From NCBI GenBank assembly GCA_000436115.1, contig FR894512.1:1-6227 (forward strand): a stretch of DNA of 6,227 nt. The letters run 5' to 3'. This DNA comes from Firmicutes bacterium CAG:534 (GTDB taxonomy: Bacteria > Bacillota > Clostridia > Lachnospirales > Lachnospiraceae). Under the pieces are notes generated by a model. The model was given only the letters and a program-made list of their open reading frames with translations. It was not told the origin of the DNA and did no database searches. This document shows positions 6,101 to 6,227 of this stretch, in pieces. Each line of letters starts with the position of its first letter. Position 1 is the stretch's first letter. The translations under genes and the position numbers were made by a program.

Positions 6101-6227
6101 AACATCAAGAAACCCTTTATTTTACTAGCTTTCCTGTTGTTGCTCCCATTATAACTCGTGAACATTCCCTGGACAATCCCAAGTACCCAATATAGCAAAA
6201 GACCTGGATTCCGTTTTTGATGTGGAA

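Noticed and set aside
5959..6195. 78-codon open frame on the plus strand
   Set aside because: It starts with TTG without a ribosome site, has an unnatural His/Cys/Tyr-rich composition, and runs across several inverted repeats.
6117..6227. Possible C-terminal end of a minus-strand gene entering from the right edge
   Set aside because: The frame is open for 36 codons to a TAA, but the other two minus frames are open for similar lengths and none shows a recognisable domain.

Overview
The window looks like the accessory part of a low-GC Firmicutes genome, most likely a gut Clostridia/Lachnospiraceae-type bacterium. It is AT-rich, has strong AAGGAG/GGAGG ribosome binding sites, and packs its genes tightly on one strand. 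All convincing genes are on the minus strand, so the window is best read from right to left.

Right part (about 5580-6227): no long gene. From 6100 down to 5833 the DNA is unusually rich in inverted repeats. Below that is a short, apparently frame-broken small gene (5621-5801) carrying five TCTG units. A strong 14-bp hairpin (5580-5615) then sits just upstream of the ribosome binding site of the next gene. Positions 4704-5564 encode a lysine/glutamate-rich coiled-coil protein resembling the DUF6674 family of clostridial conjugative elements. It is closed by a clear rho-independent terminator (4666-4696). This suggests the window lies inside an integrative conjugative element or a related island.

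Centre and left (29-4635): a unidirectional set of five genes. A good sigma-A-type promoter (4577-4605) lies in the middle of an 86-bp near-symmetric dyad (4550-4635), which makes it look operator-controlled. The genes in order of transcription are: an AAA ATPase with a DUF4143 C-terminus (3277-4530); a Mrr-type PD-(D/E)XK nuclease-like protein with an unassigned N-terminal half (2260-3213); a DUF3800 protein, predicted RNase H-like nuclease (1078-2217); an unrecognised 285-residue protein (201-1058); and a very small protein whose start overlaps the previous gene (29-229). Gaps are 63, 42 and 19 nt, followed by a 29-nt overlap.

An NTPase together with two nuclease-like proteins and two orphan proteins, more AT-rich than the conjugation-type neighbour and behind its own terminator and promoter, looks like a cargo module. 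A mobile-element defence function is the most natural hypothesis. No known named defence system is recognised, and nothing in the sequence proves the function.
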